From an uncultured Mycoplasmatota bacterium (GTDB lineage: Bacteria > Bacillota_I > Bacilli_A > RF39 > UBA660), in the NCBI GenBank assembly GCA_946498975.1, contig CAMMQC010000009.1:1-48649 (forward strand): a DNA stretch of 48,649 nt, given 5' to 3'. Position numbers and translations under genes: made by a program. Each line of letters begins with the position of its first letter. Position 1 is the first letter of the stretch. The notes below the pieces were generated by a model that did no database searches, was not told where the DNA came from, and worked only from the letters and a program-made list of their open reading frames with translations. Shown in pieces: positions 7,729 through 16,792 of the stretch.

Positions 7729-9392
7729 ATGTCTAGAATTATTGGTAATATTAATGGTCTTCTTCCAGTTAGATTCATAATAAATGGTATTAAATCTAAA
7801 CTTAGTTGATTTTTAATATCAGTAAATGTAGCTTTTTTATCTTTTAATTTTTCATTAATAACATTAGTAGCTTCTTTTTCAATCCTTTTTATTAATTCTT
7901 CATTTTCATTTACTAAAACAAATCCTCTTGTTGTAATATTAGGTTTAGTTAGGAGTGTTCTTTCTTTAGAATTAAGATTGGCAATTACTACTAAAATACC
8001 ATCACTAGCCATTATTTTTCTATCTCTTATAACGGCACTACCAACTTCACCAATTCTAGAACCATCTACATAAATATCATTATTAGGATAACTTTCACCT
8101 TTAGTTATTTTATGATTCTTTAAAATTAGACTATCACCATTTTTCAATATGAAAGTATTTTCTTTAGGAATACCACAGTCAATTCCAAGATTAGCATGTT
8201 GTTTTAACATTCTATAATCTCCATGGAATGGCATTAAGTATTTAGGTTTTAATAATCTAATCATTAGTTTTAATTCTTCTTGATTAGCATGACCTGATGT
8301 ATGTAAGTTATTCATAGTCATGTTTGTAAAGACTTTAACACCTTTTAAATATAACTTATTAATAGTTTTATGAATACTTAAAGCATTACCAGGAATGGCA
8401 CTTGATGAAAATATAACAATATCATCTGGTCTTAATTTAATTTGTTTATGAGTTCCATCTGCTATTCTTGATAGAGCGGCAAGTGGTTCTCCTTGGGAAC
8501 CAGTACAAAGGATTGTTACTTCTCCAGGTTTTAAGGTATTGGCAACTTCTGGTGTTACTAATAGTTCTTTATGGTCAATATATCCACCTTTAATAGAGAT
8601 ATCAATATTATTTTCCATACTTCGACCAAAGACACATATTTTTCTACCATGTTGATAACAAGATTCAAATATATGCTTTATTCTATAAATATTAGAGGCA
8701 AAAGTTGCAATTATAATACGATTATATTTGTATTTATCAAAGATATCAATAATAGCATCATCAACACGTGATTCACTAATTGACATTCCTTCGTTTAGAG
8801 CATTAGTACTATCACTTATTAGTAAATCTACTCCTTCTTCACCCATTTTAGCCATTTTATATAAATCTGCCATTGGTCCAATAGGGGTTAGGTCAAATTT
8901 AAAATCTCCTGTTGTTACGATTCTTCCATTTGGAGTATTTATAGCGATACCATGGGAGTCTGGAATAGAGTGAGTTGTTCTAATAAACTCTACTTCCATA
9001 TGTTTAAATTTTAATTTTGTATTTTCATCGTATGCAAATAAATTATCAAATCTAATATTTTTGTCTTCTAATTTTAATTTAATTAATTCTTTAGCTTGAT
9101 TAGGTGCATAGATAGCAGGAATATTAACACTTCTTAATAAAAAGGGAATAGCCCCTATGTGGTCTTCATGACCATGAGTAATAAGTAGTGCTTTAATTTT
9201 ATCTTCGTTTTCTTGTAAAAATGAGTAATCTGGAAGGACATAATCTATACCTAAAAGTTCTCCTTCTGCAAAAGATACTCCCGCGTCTATAACAATAATT
9301 TCATCTTCATGCATTACACAATACATGTTTTTTCCTACTTCTCCTAAGCCACCTAAAACAATTATTTTTGTTTCATCTGACTTTTTATTCAT
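7719..9392 (-). CDS. rnjA: Ribonuclease J (J1-like)
   Basis: A 557-aa metallo-beta-lactamase/beta-CASP ribonuclease acting as a 5'-3' exonuclease and endonuclease in mRNA decay and rRNA maturation. The zinc site HGHEDH is at 73-78, with the second-site HSIPDSHG and TGDFKFD further on; beta-CASP and C-terminal domains follow. Keeping both His residues and the Asp in HxHxDH points to catalytically active J1 rather than J2. GGAGAAAC lies before the ATG. The stop lies within the shared terminator with rny. Confidence 0.93.
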   Translation of the reverse strand: MNKKSDETKIIVLGGLGEVGKNMYCVMHEDEIIVIDAGVSFAEGELLGIDYVLPDYSFLQENEDKIKALLITHGHEDHIGAIPFLLRSVNIPAIYAPNQAKELIKLKLEDKNIRFDNLFAYDENTKLKFKHMEVEFIRTTHSIPDSHGIAINTPNGRIVTTGDFKFDLTPIGPMADLYKMAKMGEEGVDLLISDSTNALNEGMSISESRVDDAIIDIFDKYKYNRIIIATFASNIYRIKHIFESCYQHGRKICVFGRSMENNIDISIKGGYIDHKELLVTPEVANTLKPGEVTILCTGSQGEPLAALSRIADGTHKQIKLRPDDIVIFSSSAIPGNALSIHKTINKLYLKGVKVFTNMTMNNLHTSGHANQEELKLMIRLLKPKYLMPFHGDYRMLKQHANLGIDCGIPKENTFILKNGDSLILKNHKITKGESYPNNDIYVDGSRIGEVGSAVIRDRKIMASDGILVVIANLNSKERTLLTKPNITTRGFVLVNENEELIKRIEKEATNVINEKLKDKKATFTDIKNQLSLDLIPFIMNLTGRRPLILPIILDIKK

Positions 9393-9440
9393 TGTTTCTC
9401 CTTTCTTTTATTTAAAACCTCGAAGAACTAACCGATATAG

Positions 9441-9469
9441 ATTATACACTATTTTTTTAGTTTTGTCTA
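9441..9469 (-). promoter_or_regulatory. RNase J promoter
   Basis: On the minus strand: -35 TAGACA (9464-9469), 17-bp spacer, -10 TATAAT (9441-9446). Its -35 abuts the promoter of the divergent gene at 9523. Confidence 0.7.
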
Positions 9470-9498
9470 TTGCTAATAATTTAGCATTATTCTATAAT
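9470..9498 (+). promoter_or_regulatory. Promoter of the 329-aa hypothetical gene
   Basis: -35 TTGCTA (9470-9475), 17-bp spacer, -10 TATAAT (9493-9498), back to back with the RNase J promoter. Confidence 0.65.
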
Positions 9499-9522
9499 AT
9501 AGATAAAAAATGAGGTGTGGTT

Positions 9523-10512
9523 ATGGGGTTTTATGATAGATTTGATAGTGTTAGAAAAGAATATGAAAAATTTAAATTAGAAAAGAAAAGATATTCTGCA
9601 TATTCTAGCACAGAGTTTTTGCAAAGTATAAAAGGATTATTAGAAGCTTATGAGGGTGAAGAATATACTGTAAATAATGATATGATTAATTGTTTAAAAT
9701 TTTCTATTTCTCCTTTAGATTCTTCTTCATTGTCGTTAAAGCTAGAAATAGAAAAACAGTATGATGATTTTTTTATGAGAGAAGAAGATTATTTTATATT
9801 ATTACCTAGTAGGATATCAAAAGGAATTAAATTAAGCAAATTTCAACAAAATATGGAGGTTACATACATTAATAACTTTTTTAGACAACTTGTTGAATAT
9901 AGATATGCTAATAAACTTACTAAATTAGATACTGATAGTTTTGCAGATTTTTTTAATAAATATTTAGATGAAAATAAAGATGATATTGAAATATATCAGA
10001 AAACTAAAAATAGGTATTTAGAGTTATATTTAGAACATTTAAAAGAGGAAAATATAAAGGCTGGATTCAATGTTGATAAATATTATTTAATTAATAATAT
10101 TAAAAACTTTATTAATGAAAGTTATGATGCTCATCTTGATATTTTTTGTGATGTTAATGAAGCAGTTGAAGGGTGGTATTCTGATAAAGACCATGCTTAT
10201 CTTGATTATTATAGAACTATAGGTTTAAAAGATAATGACAATATAGTTTTTGAAATAAAAGAATTTTCATATAAAGCAGAAGATGAAATAGATGCTTATC
10301 GGTTTAATTTTTATTATGATGGTAGTAAATGTGTAGATAGAGATATCAATGTATATAAATTAAAAAGTAAAATGAAAGATTTAATTCAAAAATATCCTAA
10401 ATTGAATAAATACTTTTTTGTTCTTGATGAAAAGTATAGAGAGTTGCTAAAAGATAATTTTGGTATTGTTGATAGTGAGAAAATAAAAAAATTAGTTGGT
10501 AAATCCTTCTAA
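9523..10512 (+). CDS. Hypothetical protein, 329 aa
   Basis: No family is recognised. The protein is acidic and lysine-rich with no signal peptide or membrane helix. It is helical in the first half, with LEAYEGEEYTVNNDM and long Asp/Glu/Tyr-rich stretches in the middle. The start at 9523 is chosen because GAGGTG (9512-9517) lies 5 nt upstream; an in-frame GTG at 9517 is part of that site. It has its own promoter, and its end overlaps the convergent glycosyltransferase gene by 4 bp. Confidence 0.7.
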   Translation: MGFYDRFDSVRKEYEKFKLEKKRYSAYSSTEFLQSIKGLLEAYEGEEYTVNNDMINCLKFSISPLDSSSLSLKLEIEKQYDDFFMREEDYFILLPSRISKGIKLSKFQQNMEVTYINNFFRQLVEYRYANKLTKLDTDSFADFFNKYLDENKDDIEIYQKTKNRYLELYLEHLKEENIKAGFNVDKYYLINNIKNFINESYDAHLDIFCDVNEAVEGWYSDKDHAYLDYYRTIGLKDNDNIVFEIKEFSYKAEDEIDAYRFNFYYDGSKCVDRDINVYKLKSKMKDLIQKYPKLNKYFFVLDEKYRELLKDNFGIVDSEKIKKLVGKSF

Positions 10513-11830
10513 TTTTTTACATAGATTTTAAATTTGTGGAACTGACCTATAGAACCATAATTTTCAGTTATATAATCATATATTTTTTTACTTGATTGAT
10601 TTTTTGATCCATCTTCTGTTTTTTCAAAATAGGCATTATTAACGACAATAATACTGCCATCTTTTATTTTTTTAATTTTATTTATTAATTCTTCTTCGCC
10701 GTTATATCCTAGATTTCCTTTTAATGGTAAATCAAATTCGTTAATAGGTATATCTAAAGATAGTTTATATAGGTAAGAGTTCATTAAAATGAAATATACA
10801 TTGTCATAATCATCATCGAAGTAATCTTTTAATGCTTCTATATCTGACATATACTCATCTTGTAAGTAACGATATTTAAATAAATTATTATCATATTTTG
10901 GTTCGCAAGTTATATAATTTACGATTAAAGCCATAATTGGAATAAGAATAAAGATAGGAGCAGTTTTATTGATGAGATTATTTACTTTAGGATATTTTTT
11001 TAGTAAGTAATAAACTAGAGGAATAATTGCAGTTAGAAAATGACTTGGATTAAATAAAGGATATGCCATTATCATAAATGCTAAAATATATAAAAGTTCA
11101 AAGCCTTTTGTTTTTATATATTCTCTTATTATATATATTACTATCAAGACTGTAATAATTGTTAATATGTTGTAATTACCATTTCCGTTTCTAAAGTCTA
11201 ATAATCCTAGAAATGCAAAGTTTATATAGTCATATAAGGCATTATTGAAATAGAAATAACATATTACTATTAGATTAGTTATTATGAATGGTACTATTCT
11301 TTTAATTATCTTTTTAGGCTTTTTTATGTAATATAGAGTAGGTAAAGCTAGAAATATTCCAATACTTGATTTAGTTAAGAAGGCTAGACTTATTACTAGT
11401 CCAATTAAATAGTCACTTTTATTATTTTTTTCTAGATATATTAATAGAAATACATAAAATACAGATAGAGTATTATAACTTGGGGCAGTGTCAAAAAGAA
11501 AATAAATAAAAAATGGAAAAATAATTTTTTTGTCTAATTTGTATACTACTATTAAAGTTAATAGGGCATAGAAAGTGTTTATAATATAGAAAGCAATTAT
11601 ATTTGTACTTAATATTTTCATAAGAAGGCCAGTTATGGCTGGATAAAATGGTGTTATTACCATATTAAAATCTTTATACATAATTAGCCCATCACTAACA
11701 TTTTTACTAAAGCCATAGTTCCACATTAAATCCATGTCTATTGGTCTAAAAAGTTAAAAATAAAAATTCCAATAGTGAAGAATGTAAATAAAATGAGTGT
11801 TCTTTTATTATTTTTAATAAATTTTATCAT
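10509..11830 (-). pseudogene. Frameshifted GT-C-type membrane glycosyltransferase
   Basis: The main open frame (10509-11735, 408 aa) has about ten membrane helices and a C-terminal soluble part, like polyprenol-phosphate-sugar glycosyltransferases (GT39/83/ArnT type). It lacks the first helix. That helix is in another frame just upstream: ATG at 11830 with AAGGAG encodes a 30-aa start (MIKFIKNNKRTLILF...FNFLDQ, stop 11738-11740). One extra T in the CTTTTTAGACC run near 11747 would restore the sequence FFRPIDMDLMW, placing the acidic first-loop motif typical of GT-C enzymes. It is either a recent frameshift, phase variation at a short T run, or a sequence error. No partner genes are nearby to indicate the acceptor. 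Confidence 0.65.
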
Positions 11831-11882
11831 AATTATATACTCCTTTTTTATTATTATCAATAAATATTTTTAAAGAAAATAA

Positions 11883-11911
11883 TTGACTTTATGGTAGAAC
11901 ACTGCTATAAT
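11883..11911 (+). promoter_or_regulatory. rplM-rpsI promoter
   Basis: -35 TTGACT (11883-11888), 17-bp spacer, -10 TATAAT (11906-11911), giving a 5' leader of about 70 nt. Confidence 0.8.
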
Positions 11912-11919
11912 TTTAATCG

Positions 11920-11985
11920 GTACATTTTATATCCCCACTAAAACTTGAACTTTGGGAAGGTTTGAGTAGTTTAGTAAAGGAGAAA
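11920..11985 (+). promoter_or_regulatory. Possible ribosomal protein L13 leader
   Basis: The leader can fold: ACTAAAACT pairs with AGTTTAGT (one bulge) around an inner AAC/GTT stem with a GGGA-containing loop, just ahead of the AAGGAG ribosome binding site. Bacillota rplM leaders often carry an autoregulatory structure bound by L13. The match to that family is inferred from position and folding only. Confidence 0.4.
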
Positions 11986-11989
11986 AATT

Positions 11990-12418
11990 ATGAAAAGTTA
12001 TATGCAAAAGAAAGAAACAGTAGAGAGAAAATGGTACGTTATCGATGCTGAAGGTAAACCTTTAGGTCGTGTGGCTAGTAAGGCTGCTCATATCTTACGT
12101 GGTAAGCATAAAGCTACTTATACACCTCATATTGATTGTGGTGATTATGTAATTATTATTAATGCTTCTAAAGTTTTACTTACTGGTAATAAGTTAGAAG
12201 ATAAGAAATATTATAGTCATTCTCAGTATCCAGGTGGATTAAGAACTAGAACTGCAAAAGAAATGATCGAGAAGTATCCTGAAGAAATGGTAGAGAAAGC
12301 TGTTAAAGGAATGTTACCAAAGAATCGTTTAGGTAGAGCGATGTATAAGAAACTATTTGTTTATGCAGGTAGTGAACATAAACATATGGCTCAAAAACCT
12401 AGCGAGATGGATGTATAG
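11990..12418 (+). CDS. rplM: 50S ribosomal protein L13
   Basis: A 142-aa large-subunit protein. Signature stretches include [16 protein letters not shown] near the start, [17 protein letters not shown], and [18 protein letters not shown] at about 106-123. Length and motifs are canonical. It is cotranscribed with rpsI, 12 nt downstream. Confidence 0.97.
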   Translation: MKSYMQKKETVERKWYVIDAEGKPLGRVASKAAHILRGKHKATYTPHIDCGDYVIIINASKVLLTGNKLEDKKYYSHSQYPGGLRTRTAKEMIEKYPEEMVEKAVKGMLPKNRLGRAMYKKLFVYAGSEHKHMAQKPSEMDV

Positions 12419-12430
12419 GGAGGTTAAATT

Positions 12431-12853
12431 ATGGCAGATAAGAAAAAAGTATATACTGGAACTGGTAGAAGAAAAACTAGTGTTGCAAGAGTAAGACTTA
12501 CAGCAGGAACTGGTAAAATTACTATCAATGGTCGTGATGTTAATGAATATTTCCCATATCCAACTTTAGTTATGGATTTAACTCAACCACTTGATGTTAC
12601 TAATACTCGTGATATGTTTGATGTTGATGCAGATGTAACTGGTGGTGGATTTTCTGGTCAAACTGGTGCAGTTAGATTAGGAATTACTAGAGCATTATTA
12701 CAATATGATGCATCTACTCCAGCAGATTCAGAGAATAGTTTCCGTAAAGTATTAAAAGCTGAAGGATTTATTACTCGTGATGCACGTAAGAAAGAACGTA
12801 AGAAACCAGGTCTTAAGAAAGCTAGACGTGCTCCACAATTTAGTAAACGTTAA
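12431..12853 (+). CDS. rpsI: 30S ribosomal protein S9
   Basis: A 140-aa small-subunit protein with [14 protein letters not shown] at the N-terminus, [19 protein letters not shown] in the middle, and the basic tail ending in APQFSKR that reaches the P-site tRNA. GGGAGG precedes the start. A terminator ends the operon. Confidence 0.97.
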   Translation: MADKKKVYTGTGRRKTSVARVRLTAGTGKITINGRDVNEYFPYPTLVMDLTQPLDVTNTRDMFDVDADVTGGGFSGQTGAVRLGITRALLQYDASTPADSENSFRKVLKAEGFITRDARKKERKKPGLKKARRAPQFSKR

Positions 12854-12865
12854 TCTATTGTTTCT

Positions 12866-12897
12866 AAAGTGCTGTTTAATCAGTACTTTTTCTTTTT
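12866..12897 (+). terminator. Terminator of rplM-rpsI
   Basis: AAAGTGCTG pairs with CAGTACTTT (one G-T wobble) around TTTAAT, followed by a T-rich run. Confidence 0.85.
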
Positions 12898-12906
12898 GTA
12901 TAGATT

Positions 12907-12934
12907 TTGATATTTGTTTGTGTTATTATATATA
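12907..12934 (+). promoter_or_regulatory. Candidate promoter of a small RNA
   Basis: -35 TTGATA (12907-12912), 16-bp spacer, -10 TATATA (12929-12934), placing the start at about 12941, right at the stem described next. Confidence 0.45.
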
Positions 12935-12939
12935 CAAGA

Positions 12940-13001
12940 CTTGAGGTAGGTAGTTAAATGCTAAGCGTATGTTAAGTACGTTGCCCCTCAAGCATTTTTT
13001 T
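12940..13001 (+). ncRNA. Putative 61-nt structured small RNA
   Basis: CTTGAGG (12940-12946) pairs exactly with CCTCAAG (12986-12992), followed by CA and seven T, so the RNA would end in its own terminator. Inside, GGTAG can pair with TTGCC, and CGTA with TACG around a 7-nt loop, making a bulged long hairpin. It follows a separate terminator for rpsI and a candidate promoter, so an independent transcript is plausible. It matches no riboswitch or RNA family I know. It could instead be a second terminator. Confidence 0.4.
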
Positions 13002-13009
13002 GTTATACT
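12981..13009 (+). promoter_or_regulatory. Candidate promoter for a leaderless traX-like mRNA
   Basis: -35 TTGCCC (12981-12986), 17-bp spacer, -10 TATACT (13004-13009). Six bases then separate the -10 from the ATG at 13016, so +1 would be the A of the start codon. No ribosome binding site is present. Confidence 0.5.
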
Positions 13010-13015
13010 TTATTT

Positions 13016-13714
13016 ATGAAAAAGTGTTTGAGTAATTTTGATTTAAAATTTATTGCAATCATTACAATGACAATAGATCATATTGGCGTTGTTTTTGGTA
13101 CACCTTTTTATAATTTGTTGAGAGCAGTAGGGAGACTTTCTTTTCCTATCTTTGCTTTTTTATTGACAGAAGGGTATGTTCATACTAAGAGTTTTAGTAA
13201 ATATTTCTTTAGACTTTTAGTTCTTGCTTTATTTTCAGAAGTTATTTATGATTATGTTTTCTTTGATAGTTTTATTTATATAGATGCTAATAATATTTTT
13301 TTTACTCTTGCTTTAGGCCTTTTAACTTTGTTTTTATTAGATAAAAGTAAAGGTTTAATTAAGAGATATTTTAAAGATAAGGTGGACTTAGTTATTATAT
13401 TACCTATAACATATCTATTAATTATTGTAATTATGGGATTAATGGGGGAGTTTTTAAATTTTAGTTATGGGATGTTAGGCATTCTTGTTATTAGTTTTTT
13501 CTACTTATTTAAAGATAGTTTTCCTCTTGTTGTTATATCAGTTACGTTATCAACATTAATACTTGGAGAAGGAATGCAATACTTTTCGTTATTCTCTTTA
13601 ATATTAATTTATTTTTATAATAAGAAACTTGGTAAAAAATGTAAGTTATTTTTCTATTTGTATTATCCATTACATATATTAGTTTTAGGATTTATAAAAA
13701 TGCTTATGGGCTAA
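13016..13714 (+). CDS. TraX-family membrane protein
   Basis: A 232-aa protein with about seven hydrophobic helices. The N-terminus (LKFIAIITMTIDHIGVVF, then RAVGRLSFPIFAFLLTEGY) is the signature of TraX/PF05857, related to membrane acyltransferases; TraX itself acetylates F pilin. No pilus genes are nearby, so here it is more likely an acyltransferase of unknown acceptor. The start at 13016 matches the family N-terminus yet has no Shine-Dalgarno sequence; the nearby -10 element suggests leaderless initiation. Confidence 0.8.
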   Translation: MKKCLSNFDLKFIAIITMTIDHIGVVFGTPFYNLLRAVGRLSFPIFAFLLTEGYVHTKSFSKYFFRLLVLALFSEVIYDYVFFDSFIYIDANNIFFTLALGLLTLFLLDKSKGLIKRYFKDKVDLVIILPITYLLIIVIMGLMGEFLNFSYGMLGILVISFFYLFKDSFPLVVISVTLSTLILGEGMQYFSLFSLILIYFYNKKLGKKCKLFFYLYYPLHILVLGFIKMLMG

Positions 13715-13765
13715 CAATGGTTCTTTTCCTTTTATTTCTCATAGACTATTTTAGAGGTGAAGGAA

Positions 13766-14107
13766 ATGTTAAATTTATCACTATTACAACAAATGATAGT
13801 TGTTGCAATCGCTCTTAGTGTTATAACTTGTGCTTTTATTCAGAAGACAAAGAAATATTTTCCATGTTCTAACTGTTTAGTTATTTATAATTTAGTAGTT
13901 AATTTTGTAGTAGGAACTTTATTTTGCATTACTTTTACAAGTGTAGATTTTCCTAATAGTCTATGGGTATCTTTCTTTAGTTTTATAGGTGCTGATACAA
14001 TTTATAAGTCTTTAGAAGGGAAACTTAAAGATTATTCATCTTTAGTTAATACTGATTATATTACAGTAAAGAAGTCTAATATTATAAGTACGGAGAGTGA
14101 TAAGTAA
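13766..14107 (+). CDS. Holin-like small membrane protein
   Basis: A 113-aa protein with three hydrophobic stretches (about 9-25, 40-60 and 67-85) and a charged C-terminal tail. The start at 13766 is set by GAGGTGA (13754-13760); an in-frame GTG at 13757 lies inside that site. Size, topology and the 1-nt stop/start overlap with the downstream peptidase gene resemble phage holin/endolysin pairs. A specific holin family is not recognised, so the name rests on context. No other phage structural genes are nearby. Confidence 0.55.
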   Translation: MLNLSLLQQMIVVAIALSVITCAFIQKTKKYFPCSNCLVIYNLVVNFVVGTLFCITFTSVDFPNSLWVSFFSFIGADTIYKSLEGKLKDYSSLVNTDYITVKKSNIISTESDK

Positions 14108-14838
14108 TGGAAAAGCCAATATATCCTAGTCCTTATATGAGAATAACACAAGGCTATATGACTGGTACTCATGCTGATAGTTATGCGATTGATGATGCAG
14201 GTAGTGATAGTGGGATTGATTTTATTGTCGCTCCTTATACGGGTATTATTAAAAAAATTTATACTGGAGATGCTAATGAAGTGTGGTTAGAGAGTAGTGA
14301 ACCAGTAATTTATCCTGATGGAACAGTTGATTATATGACGATGATGTTCGCTCATGATAATGATGTTTCTAATCTTTTTGTTGGTAAGGTAATAAATCGT
14401 GGAGAAAGATTTTATGAAGAGGGAACTAAGGGCAATGCTAGTGGTAATCATGTTCATATGGAATGTGGTAGAGGTAAGTTTACTGGTAGTGGGTGGCATC
14501 AAAATAGTGCAGGATACTTTTCTATTAATAATGGAAAGAATCCTACAGAGTGTTTATGGATAGATGATAGTATTACAATATTAAATAGTAATGGTTATAC
14601 TTTTAAGAGAATAGAACCTGAAGTTGTTGTTCCTGATACTCCTGTTACAGAAAAACCTATAGTTGAAGAACCAGTAGAAGATAATAATTCTTCTGATAAT
14701 ACGACTGATACTGATACAACTGTTGATGATAATAATAGTAGTGCTGAAGTAGTTAAACCTAAACTTATATTTACTTGTAAGAGTGATGATATTTATGCAA
14801 TAGAGTTAAAGGCTGGTCAGAAACTTTATTTAGAGTAA
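14107..14838 (+). CDS. M23-like peptidase / endolysin-like protein
   Basis: A 243-aa protein with an N-terminal lysostaphin-type metallopeptidase fold (about 1-150): SYAIDDAGSDSGIDFIVAPY matches the first zinc-ligand region and NASGNHVHMECGRG the HxH motif. An acidic Pro/Thr/Glu/Asp linker (about 178-220) and a short C-terminal module follow. No signal peptide is visible, as for endolysins that need a holin. Its start overlaps the holin-like gene's stop by one base. It probably cleaves peptidoglycan cross-bridges. The first ligand region is His-poor compared with typical M23, so activity is uncertain. Confidence 0.65.
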   Translation: MEKPIYPSPYMRITQGYMTGTHADSYAIDDAGSDSGIDFIVAPYTGIIKKIYTGDANEVWLESSEPVIYPDGTVDYMTMMFAHDNDVSNLFVGKVINRGERFYEEGTKGNASGNHVHMECGRGKFTGSGWHQNSAGYFSINNGKNPTECLWIDDSITILNSNGYTFKRIEPEVVVPDTPVTEKPIVEEPVEDNNSSDNTTDTDTTVDDNNSSAEVVKPKLIFTCKSDDIYAIELKAGQKLYLE

Positions 14839-14861
14839 AAAAAGAGTCAAGCGACTCTTAA
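14838..14861. terminator. Terminator between the lysis pair and the ZIP transporter
   Basis: AAGAGTC pairs with GACTCTT around AAGC, with an A-run on one side and T/A on the other; it is shared by convergent genes. Confidence 0.65.
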
Positions 14862-15658
14862 CCTAGGGCAACATCTAATATCATCATTACCATAAATCCT
14901 AGAATTGTAAATAAGGCCATTAGGTCTTTTTTCTTATTGGTTTGACTTTCTGGGATTAGTTCTTCTACAACTACATAAATCATGGCTCCTGCTGCGAAAG
15001 CTAATAAAAATGGGAGTATTAATTGTATTTTTAAGACTAGTAAGGCTCCTATAACGGCTGCAATTGGTTCTACTATTCCTGATAGTTGTCCATAAAAGAA
15101 AGCTTTACCTCTTGTGTAACCTTCCCTTCTTAATGGTAGAGATACAGCACTACCTTCTGGGAAGTTTTGTAATCCTATACCAAGGGCAAGAGTTAAGGCA
15201 CTTGCTAGTGTTGAACCAGTTAGAGAGTAGGCAAGAGAACCAAATGCTACTCCTACTGCCATTCCTTCTGGGATATTATGTAGGGTAATAGATGATATTA
15301 ACATAAAGCATCTTTTAGCTTTAGAACTGTTTTCATCCTTTCTTAATTTACTCAAATAATCATATACTTTATCACCAATAAATAGTAAAACTCCTCCTGA
15401 TAGGAAGCCTAATGATATAACTAACCAACTAGTCATCTTTAATTCTTTAGCCATTTCAAGAGCAGGGGAGATTAAACTAAAGAAACTAGCTGCTATCATT
15501 ACACCTGCTGCAAAACCTAATAGAGCATCCATTAGAGTTTTATTTACTTTCTTAAAAAAGAAAACTATACTTGCACCTAAAGCTGTTATACTCCAAGTAA
15601 AGAGACAGGCAATAAAGGCTTGTAAAACTCTAGGTAAATCATTAAATGAATCTAACAT
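14858..15658 (-). CDS. ZIP-family metal transporter (ZupT-like)
   Basis: A 266-aa inner-membrane carrier with eight predicted helices, most likely importing zinc or other divalent cations. Both signature metal-binding helices are present: HNIPEGMAVGVAFGS and QNFPEGSAVSLPLRREG, with a short charged loop (SKLRKDENSSKAKR) after helix three. Length is normal. No metal-responsive operator was recognised upstream. It stands alone between the lysis-like pair and the KilA-N gene. Confidence 0.92.
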   Translation of the reverse strand: MLDSFNDLPRVLQAFIACLFTWSITALGASIVFFFKKVNKTLMDALLGFAAGVMIAASFFSLISPALEMAKELKMTSWLVISLGFLSGGVLLFIGDKVYDYLSKLRKDENSSKAKRCFMLISSITLHNIPEGMAVGVAFGSLAYSLTGSTLASALTLALGIGLQNFPEGSAVSLPLRREGYTRGKAFFYGQLSGIVEPIAAVIGALLVLKIQLILPFLLAFAAGAMIYVVVEELIPESQTNKKKDLMALFTILGFMVMMILDVALG

Positions 15659-15783
15659 TATAACACCTCTAGTTGTAAGTTATGCAAAGTGTGTTAATAG
15701 TAGTGGGCTCAAAATATAAAAGTAAAATTTTATTTGCTGTATATAATATAATGAACACTAATTTAATATATAAGGAGGTCGTT

Positions 15784-16635
15784 ATGAAGAAAGATATCAT
15801 TGAAACAGAAATAGTTGTTCAAGAGAATAAGATAAGGGTTATGGGTGTGGGGAATACTGATTATATTTCTTTAACAGATCTAGCTAGATATGCTAATTCA
15901 AGTGAACCTAAAATTCCTATTTATGCTTGGATGAGAAATAAAGATGTTTTAGCTTATTTAGGCTTGTGGGAAAAATTAAATAATAAAAATTTCAAAGGTC
16001 ACGAATTCGAGACCTTTATGAATGAAGCTGGTAAAAATAGTTTTTATATGTCACCACAGAAATGGATTAAAGAAACTAATGCAGTTGGAATCATTTCAAA
16101 GTCTGGTAATAATGGAGGAACTTATGCTTGTAGTGATATTGCTTTAGAATTTGCTAGTTGGTTAAGTCCAGAATTTAAACTTTATGTTATTCAGGAATTT
16201 CAACATTTAAAAAGAGATGTTGCTTATCAGGAAAAAGTGGAATGGCATGTTAATAGAATACTTTCAAAAGTTAATTATTTAGTTCATACTAATGCTGTTA
16301 AGAACTATATTGTACCTAATTTAACTGATAAACAAAAAAGATTTGCTTATGCAAATGAAGCGGATGTTTTAAATGTAGCATTGTTCGGAATGACTGCTAA
16401 AGAGTGGAGAGATAAAAATCCTTCACTTGCTCTTGAAGGCAATATTCGAGATTATACTGATTTGTTACATTTAGTTATTTTAAGCAATTTAGAAAGTATT
16501 AATGCAGAATTTATCGCTAATAATATTCCTCAAAGTGAAAGATTAGTAAAACTAAATGAAATTGCTAGAAAACAAATGAACATTTTAGTTAATAATAAAG
16601 GAATTAAAGATTTAGAATTATTAGAAGAAAAATGA
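15784..16635 (+). CDS. KilA-N domain protein
   Basis: A 283-aa protein with an N-terminal KilA-N DNA-binding domain (about 15-120: YISLTDLARYAN..., then KWIKETNAVGIISKSGNNGGTYACSDIALEFASWLSPEFKLYVIQEF). A helical C-terminal part follows (LNVALFGMTAKEWRDKNPSL). The domain is common in phage and mobile-element regulators and antirepressors, and also occurs in chromosomal copies of gut Bacillota. The start at 15784 has a strong AAGGAGG 7 nt upstream; an upstream extension of the frame has no ribosome binding site. Target and trigger are unknown. Confidence 0.85.
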   Translation: MKKDIIETEIVVQENKIRVMGVGNTDYISLTDLARYANSSEPKIPIYAWMRNKDVLAYLGLWEKLNNKNFKGHEFETFMNEAGKNSFYMSPQKWIKETNAVGIISKSGNNGGTYACSDIALEFASWLSPEFKLYVIQEFQHLKRDVAYQEKVEWHVNRILSKVNYLVHTNAVKNYIVPNLTDKQKRFAYANEADVLNVALFGMTAKEWRDKNPSLALEGNIRDYTDLLHLVILSNLESINAEFIANNIPQSERLVKLNEIARKQMNILVNNKGIKDLELLEEK

Positions 16636-16742
16636 TATAGATAATATTTTATACTAGAGGTTTCATAACACAATTCTAATGAAAAGTTAGTAGTTTAATT
16701 TTAATAATTTTTACTATGATGCAAAATAGTATCACAATTTAG

Positions 16743-16792
16743 ACGACAAAATTTATACTTTTATATATTTTGTCGTTTTCAAACGACAAAAT
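16743..16792. repeat. Three ACGACAAAAT motifs before an ATPase gene
   Basis: ACGACAAAAT occurs at 16743-16752, inverted at 16767-16776, and again direct at 16783-16792, where it overlaps the first base of the -35 element. The first two form a hairpin followed by TTTT (possible terminator of the KilA-N gene). The set could equally be a repressor operator array. Confidence 0.5.

Noticed and set aside
12940-13001. preQ1 or another known riboswitch for the traX-like gene
   Set aside because: The outer stem superficially recalls preQ1-II, but the conserved core bases are absent and the element ends before the gene's own promoter.
13766-16635. Prophage
   Set aside because: A lysis-like pair and a KilA-N protein are not enough; no capsid, tail, terminase, integrase or attachment repeats were found, and a ZIP transporter lies between them.
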